From assembly GCA_937965795.1 (NCBI GenBank), contig CALCMD010000079.1:1-26633 (forward strand): a DNA stretch of 26,633 nt, written 5' to 3'. The position numbers and the translations under genes were made by a program. The notes under the pieces are model-generated. The model was not told the DNA's origin and made no database searches. It saw nothing but the letters and a program-made list of their open reading frames with translations. Positions 23,224 through 26,633 of this stretch are shown here, piece by piece (the stretch's first letter is position 1; each line of letters begins with the position of its first letter). Source of the DNA: an uncultured Lachnospiraceae bacterium. Its GTDB lineage: Bacteria; Bacillota; Clostridia; Lachnospirales; Lachnospiraceae.

Positions 23224-23589
23224 ATGAAGAGACAGAAATATTACAGGGGCCAGGTTTATTATATTGATTCAGAAGGAGGCGGTTACACCGGGTGTGAACA
23301 GGGCGGAGAAAGGCCGGCAGTCATTGTAAGCAATGATGTAGGGAATGGGTACTCAAGCATTGTTGAAGTCGTGTTCCTCAGTACGAAAAAAAAGAAACCG
23401 TTACCGACCCATGTAGAAATCAATTCCGCAAAGCGCCCGTCTATTGCGTTGTGCGAGCAGATCCAGACAGTCAGCCAGGAGAGGATTGGGAGCTACATAA
23501 GTGAAGTCACACAATCGGAACTGCAAAGAATAGAGAAGGCGCTCCTGATAAGCCTGGACATTTCAACGGATGAGAGGAGGACAAAATGA
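23224..23589 (+). CDS. PemK/MazF-family toxin-like endoribonuclease, no adjacent antitoxin seen
   Basis: A 121-residue protein with the family's order of motifs: YYRGQVYYIDSE, CEQGGERPAVIVSNDVGN (R30), VVFLST, LPTHVEI and ALCEQIQTVSQERIG. MazF-type enzymes cleave mRNA at short sequences and are normally encoded after a small antitoxin. Here the upstream gap has only a palindrome and no reading frame, and the downstream gene overlaps by 4 bases (ATGA). The antitoxin may be elsewhere on the element, or this may be a regulator rather than a toxin. The upstream GGCAGGTG is a poor SD, suggesting low translation. Confidence 0.9.
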   Translation: MKRQKYYRGQVYYIDSEGGGYTGCEQGGERPAVIVSNDVGNGYSSIVEVVFLSTKKKKPLPTHVEINSAKRPSIALCEQIQTVSQERIGSYISEVTQSELQRIEKALLISLDISTDERRTK

Positions 23590-24068
23590 AACTGATAAAA
23601 GTTACGACAGACTTGCAAATAAGCGTCCACGAGTTCCCGCAAGGGACATATTGGGAGCAGAACAGGAAGCTTAAGGAACTGATCGGCGGTGGGTGCAGCA
23701 GTTATGAAACCGTGAAACCGAGGCGTCTTTACACAGAGCTTCACCATGTCCCGTACGCAACCAGAATTCCCGGAGAGTGCGTAAGCATGCTGGTGGATGA
23801 AGAGGGGTGGATGAAAGACCGGCCGGTGGCAAACCTGGCTGCCAGTCACCTTTACGAATCAGACATACATGGCTGCCTGATTGTCGGGAATGTCCTGTTT
23901 GTTGGTGGAAGGGATACGGGCGAAGGAGTGGATTCCTGCGGTCTGGAAGAATCTGTCTTTCAAACCCTGTACGGACAGCTGGAAGGCCTGGTACAGGCCA
24001 TAAAAGGGCCGGTGGAGGGCAAATGCGTAGAAATAGAGGGGCCTGTGCAAAAAGGAAGGAAGATATAA
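23586..24068 (+). CDS. DUF3846 domain protein
   Basis: A 160-residue protein found on mobile elements, function unknown. The core SMLVDEEGWMKDRPVANLAASHLYESDIHGCLIVGNVLFVGG (about 67-108) matches the DUF3846 pattern of an N-x-x-A helix followed by I-x-G-x-V. The C-terminal extension is short. The start ATG overlaps the toxin-like gene's TGA in ATGA, so the two are translationally coupled; the possibility that this protein balances the toxin should be kept open, although it does not resemble known antitoxins. Confidence 0.82.
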   Translation: MKLIKVTTDLQISVHEFPQGTYWEQNRKLKELIGGGCSSYETVKPRRLYTELHHVPYATRIPGECVSMLVDEEGWMKDRPVANLAASHLYESDIHGCLIVGNVLFVGGRDTGEGVDSCGLEESVFQTLYGQLEGLVQAIKGPVEGKCVEIEGPVQKGRKI

Positions 24069-24190
24069 AAGGTAAATGACCAGGATGGACTTTATACAGC
24101 ATGAGGGGTAAAACCGCAAAAAAGAGGACACAGACAGAAAATATACTGCCTCCCGGTTTCAGCCGTGGCAGCAAAAGCAGGGGGCAGACT

Positions 24191-24207
24191 GTGCCGGATT
24201 CCGGCAC
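24191..24207. repeat. Element palindrome R4, perfect copy
   Basis: GTGCCGGATTCCGGCAC in a 203-base gene-free gap, 64 bases before the DUF4406 ATG. The rest of the gap (24069-24271) holds no convincing gene; a frame of 11 codons near 24075 has no SD. Confidence 0.9.
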
Positions 24208-24271
24208 AATATCCTTTTAGCGGCGGGCGCTGTATGCACCTGCCGCACCCTGAAGAATAGGAGGAAACGGA

Positions 24272-24895
24272 ATGAAAATATATATATCCGGCGACACAGG
24301 CGCTGAAGATTATGTGGAGCGTTTCATGGAAGCAGAAGAAACCCTGTCCAGGAAGGGCGATACTGTCCTGAACATGGCGGCAATGGAGATCCTTTATCCC
24401 GAACTGGTGCAGGAGGAGTGCATGGCGCTGAATTTTGGGCTTATCGACATCTGCGATGCTGTTTACATGCTGGGAGGCTGGGATGAGAGCGGGCAGTCCA
24501 TGCGGGAATTCTGCTATGCTTTCGCCAGGGACAAGCTGATCAAAGGGGACGTTGTGGGGCATAGGAGGCACACAGCGGTAAAAAGAGGGGAAAGGCAGGA
24601 GAAAAGGAGGACAGGAAGGATGGGTGCAGGAAAGATCGATATCGGCGATGCGGCCAGCATATTCGCGCCGTCCGCCGAGTATACGGGGAGGGAAGTCATG
24701 GAACTGTTAAGACGTCTCCTCATGGCAGAACAGCAGGAGACAGCATTCGGGGCGTATGGAAGCTTCGTCCTCTGCCATTCGTGCGCGTACGCACAGCATC
24801 TGCTTGGCGGAGGCATGCAGTGCCGGAACCTGCAAGGGCTGGCCTGTGAAGTGGGGGAAAATGACGGGTGCAGCCACGGGAAAAGCATGGCATAG
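24272..24895 (+). CDS. DUF4406 protein with an unusual C-terminal extension
   Basis: Residues 1-90 are a complete DUF4406 domain (KIYISGDTG, GDTVLNMAAM, DICDAVYMLGGWDESGQSMREFCYA), a Rossmann-like nucleoside-deoxyribosyltransferase-related fold common on phages and ICEs. After a basic linker (RRHTAVKRGERQEKRRTGR) comes a second segment from about residue 117 (MGAGKIDIGDAASIFAPSAEYTGREVMELLRRLLM) with four to five cysteines near the end (LCHSC, MQCRN, LACEVGENDGC). An AGGAGG at about 24606 and ATG at 24620 in the same frame would allow the second part to be made alone. AGGAGG precedes the main start. Confidence 0.78.
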   Translation: MKIYISGDTGAEDYVERFMEAEETLSRKGDTVLNMAAMEILYPELVQEECMALNFGLIDICDAVYMLGGWDESGQSMREFCYAFARDKLIKGDVVGHRRHTAVKRGERQEKRRTGRMGAGKIDIGDAASIFAPSAEYTGREVMELLRRLLMAEQQETAFGAYGSFVLCHSCAYAQHLLGGGMQCRNLQGLACEVGENDGCSHGKSMA

Positions 24896-24961
24896 GGAAA
24901 GGAGTTCCCCGAAATCACGGCGGCAGGAAGGACGGGGGAAATAACCGGGAGGTGATGCTGG

Positions 24962-25096
24962 ATGAGGAAAGTATTAAAAATTTTATTCAGCCGGTTTGAT
25001 GGCGAGAGATGCCCGTATTGTGGAAGCACCAATACCTCTTATAATGAATACCACCATGATTTTGTATGCCATAATTGCGGGAAATATTTTTCGTGA
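24962..25096 (+). CDS. 44-residue zinc-ribbon small protein
   Basis: A short frame starting at ATG 24962, 9 bases after GGGAGG, encoding a 44-residue peptide: basic hydrophobic N-terminus (MRKVLKILFSRFDGE), then CPYCGS (C17, C20) and CHNCGK (C36, C39). The CxxC-15-CxxC spacing is a zinc ribbon, like those in small nucleic-acid-binding proteins of mobile elements. It sits in the right place in the row of plus-strand genes, with palindrome R5 right behind it. Function unknown. Confidence 0.75.
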   Translation: MRKVLKILFSRFDGERCPYCGSTNTSYNEYHHDFVCHNCGKYFS

Positions 25097-25108
25097 GCCG
25101 GGCAGGCC

Positions 25109-25125
25109 GTGCCGGAATCCGGCAC
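25109..25125. repeat. Element palindrome R5, perfect copy in the other orientation
   Basis: GTGCCGGAATCCGGCAC, the exact reverse complement of R2 and R4, 39 bases before ATG 25165. Confidence 0.9.
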
Positions 25126-25164
25126 AGGATATTTTCCAGCCATCCTGGAAGAAAGGCAGGATAC

Positions 25165-25803
25165 ATGATGGGAAGAACAGAGACTGTAACCAGGCCATCC
25201 ACAGAGAGGGCGATGACAACGGAGAAAGCACGGCAAATCTTAAAGGACAGGGACCGGATGCTTGAGGGGATACACCATAAGATGATGCTGCTATATGAAG
25301 AGCTGGAAGGGCTGGAAGGGGACGGCGGCCTGCTGGAAGCCGCCGCAATGCCGGGAAGGGCGGCAGAAGGGCTCCCGAAAGGGGGCGGACGGCACACGGA
25401 CAACCTGGACGTCCTGGAGAGGTATTACAGGCAGATTGAGGGACGGGCGGAGGAAATACGCATACAGATGTGGCGGCTCTCTGAGGAAGCGGAGGATATC
25501 CGGCGCCTGTGGAGCTGCTTCTTTGCCCTGCGGGAACCCTATTATGGGATCTTATATGAACTGTATGTAAAAAAAGAGCTGTACGCAGCCGTGGAAGCGT
25601 CTTACGGTTACAGCCACAGCGTGTTTGAAAACAGAAGGAAAGAGGGGCTTGGGATGCTGGTGGAAATGTGGGGCAGCCGGATGGGCATCCTGGAACTCCG
25701 AGAGATGGCTTCCCAAAAGGGGAAAGGAAGAGAGACGCGGGGACATGGGAAAAAAGGCTGCACGGGGCAGATGGAACTGCCGCTGGATGAGATGCGGGGA
25801 TAG
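25165..25803 (+). CDS. Coiled-coil protein with a sigma-70 region 4-like C-terminal part
   Basis: I start at ATG 25165 (212 residues), after AAGGCAGG; the frame is open from 25075 but that part overlaps the zinc-ribbon gene and palindrome R5. Residues 18-60 and 78-115 are strongly helical and charged (KARQILKDRDRMLEGIHHKMMLL; RYYRQIEGRAEEIRIQMWRL). Residues about 118-168 (EPYYGILYELYVKK, AVEASYGYSHSVFENRRKEGLGMLVEMW) have the spacing of an HTH as in phage sigma-like or ArpU-type regulators. The basic, G/K/R-rich C-terminus may contact DNA. Family assignment is uncertain. Confidence 0.65.
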   Translation: MMGRTETVTRPSTERAMTTEKARQILKDRDRMLEGIHHKMMLLYEELEGLEGDGGLLEAAAMPGRAAEGLPKGGGRHTDNLDVLERYYRQIEGRAEEIRIQMWRLSEEAEDIRRLWSCFFALREPYYGILYELYVKKELYAAVEASYGYSHSVFENRRKEGLGMLVEMWGSRMGILELREMASQKGKGRETRGHGKKGCTGQMELPLDEMRG

Positions 25804-25821
25804 CAGGAAAGAAGACGGCAA

Positions 25822-26232
25822 ATGAACAAAGTAGAACTGATGGGGCGCCTGACCAGGGACCCGGAGGTAAGGTACTCCCAGGATGGGAACAATACCTGCG
25901 TGGCGAGGTATACGCTGGCGGTAAAGAGGCGCTTTATGCGGAATGGGGAAGAGGACGCCGATTTTATAAGATGTATTGCACTTGGGAAAAAGGGTGAGTT
26001 CGCCGAAAAATACCTGAAGCGGGGAACGAAGATCGTGGTGGTCGGGAGGCTCCAGTCAGGGCGTTATGACAAGGATGGGCAGACGCATTTCACGACGGAC
26101 GTGGTTGTGGAGGAACACTATTTCTGCGGGAGCTCCGCTGCGGAGGACAGGGCGGAGGACAACCCGGATAACGGTGGGCAGGGGTTCATGGAGATACCGG
26201 ATGACCTTGACAATGAAATGCCGTTCCGGTGA
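25822..26232 (+). CDS. ssb: Single-stranded DNA-binding protein of the element
   Basis: A 136-residue SSB with the OB-fold signature (MNKVELMGRLTRDPEVRYSQDGN, ARYTLAVKRRF, DFIRCIALGKKGEFAEKYLKRGTKIVVVGRL, HFTTDVVVEEHYFCG) and an acidic tail ending NEMPFR rather than the usual DDDIPF, so the partner-binding tip carries an extra arginine. It probably protects single-stranded DNA during conjugative transfer or replication of the element. It follows the sigma-4-like gene by 18 bases. Confidence 0.96.
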   Translation: MNKVELMGRLTRDPEVRYSQDGNNTCVARYTLAVKRRFMRNGEEDADFIRCIALGKKGEFAEKYLKRGTKIVVVGRLQSGRYDKDGQTHFTTDVVVEEHYFCGSSAAEDRAEDNPDNGGQGFMEIPDDLDNEMPFR

Positions 26233-26299
26233 AGTACCGTGGGGCGGCACGGCCATCTTCACGGTTTCATGGAAACCAGGAAAGGAGGGGACGGAAGAA

Positions 26300-26551
26300 A
26301 TGGGTACATACAAAGACATGGCAGAGGAGTTCTGCGAACTGGAGGGATTGGGGCACAGCCCTGGCGATGCCTGGAAGATGATGGAGCTTTCCAGGCTTGA
26401 CCGGATTGCCGATGCGCTGGAGGGAATCAAAAGCAGCCTGCCGGAGATCTCCGTGTCACTGGATAGCCTGGAGAAGGATTTGAACGGCTGCCTTTCCAGA
26501 AGTGGGAAGGGCCAGTTCCTGTGCATCACAGGCAATATCAGCACGTATTAG
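26300..26551 (+). CDS. Small hypothetical protein of the mobile element
   Basis: An 83-residue acidic helical protein starting at ATG 26300, with AAAGGAGG 11 bases upstream. The pattern MAEEFCELEGLGHSPGDAWKMMELSRLDRIADALEGIKSSLPEI looks like two or three amphipathic helices. No family is recognised. The open frame extends upstream to 26066, but that part overlaps ssb out of frame and is not plausible. Confidence 0.6.
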   Translation: MGTYKDMAEEFCELEGLGHSPGDAWKMMELSRLDRIADALEGIKSSLPEISVSLDSLEKDLNGCLSRSGKGQFLCITGNISTY

Positions 26552-26557
26552 AATATT

Positions 26558-26581
26558 CAGCGGGTACGCAGATACCTGCTG
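26558..26581. other. Intergenic hairpin near the right edge
   Basis: CAGCGGGTA (26558-26566) pairs with TACCTGCTG (26573-26581) with one G-U, loop of 6. No U-run follows, so it is not a typical terminator, and it is unrelated to the 17-base palindrome. Confidence 0.4.
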
Positions 26582-26613
26582 GTAAAGTTAATGAAAGAGA
26601 GGAGGAAGCCAAA

Positions 26614-26633
26614 ATGCAGAGGCTGAGCTTGGA
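26614..26633 (+). CDS. Start of a further element gene, cut by the window edge
   Basis: ATG 26614 preceded by GAGAGGAGG at good distance; only six codons (MQRLSL) are visible, so the product cannot be named. Confidence 0.55.

Noticed and set aside
20862..25125. The palindromes as a CRISPR array
   Set aside because: Copies are hundreds to about two thousand bases apart, with genes rather than uniform spacers between them, and no cas genes are seen.
25075..25164. N-terminal extension of the sigma-4-like gene
   Set aside because: It overlaps the zinc-ribbon gene and palindrome R5 and lacks an SD at its first ATG; ATG 25165 is better.
26066..26299. N-terminal part of a 161-codon frame overlapping ssb
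   Set aside because: It is R/T-rich and out of frame within ssb; only the part from ATG 26300 has an SD and plausible composition.

Overview
The window looks like a chromosome segment from a gut-type Lachnospiraceae (Clostridia). The evidence is family-level: AGGAGG ribosome binding sites, TTGACA/TATAAT promoters with 17-base spacers, a T-box before thrS, a lysine riboswitch before dapA, DUF975/DUF2752/DUF4190 membrane proteins and a DegV pair. I cannot name a species. There are no tRNA, rRNA or CRISPR features.

Left edge (1-852): an AT-rich reverse-strand gene runs off the window. Its translation closely resembles restriction endonuclease HindIII, including the VADAK catalytic motif and the RLSRTAKNQKDFK stretch. 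Its base composition differs from everything to its right, so it is probably acquired. The cognate methyltransferase, if present, lies outside.

Housekeeping core (853-20807): promoter, threonine T-box and a TGS-less thrS; an EF-G/TetM-type GTPase fused to a YacP/Rae1-type NYN nuclease; two reverse DegV proteins; a DUF3786 protein; a lysine riboswitch controlling dapA-dapB; a cluster of lipoprotein, ArsC/Spx-like protein and greA; a reverse repeat-rich lipoprotein; an sce7726-family nuclease-like protein; a tight pheB(ACT)-hom-apgM-like operon that may supply homoserine, and perhaps phosphohomoserine, for threonine; three small membrane proteins; and tex. The threonine and lysine branches of the aspartate pathway are therefore both represented, as is threonyl-tRNA charging. 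Two intergenic sites carry related nested palindromes built on GGACTTTGCA/TGCAAAGTCC.

Mobile element (about 20808-26633, continuing beyond the right edge): immediately after the tex terminator the content changes to plasmid/ICE-type genes, all on the plus strand: hypothetical protein, parA, parB, PemK/MazF-like toxin, DUF3846, DUF4406 fusion, a 44-residue zinc-ribbon protein, a coiled-coil/sigma-4-like protein, ssb and two further small genes. Five copies of the 17-base palindrome GTGCCGGATTCCGGCAC or close variants sit only in gaps between these genes, each ahead of the next start codon, twice at exactly the same 25-base distance. With a ParB-like HTH protein encoded in the same block, this resembles the architecture of a KorB-type regulon, where one protein both partitions and represses. 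I regard this as the most interesting candidate system in the window; the protein that binds the palindrome is an inference.
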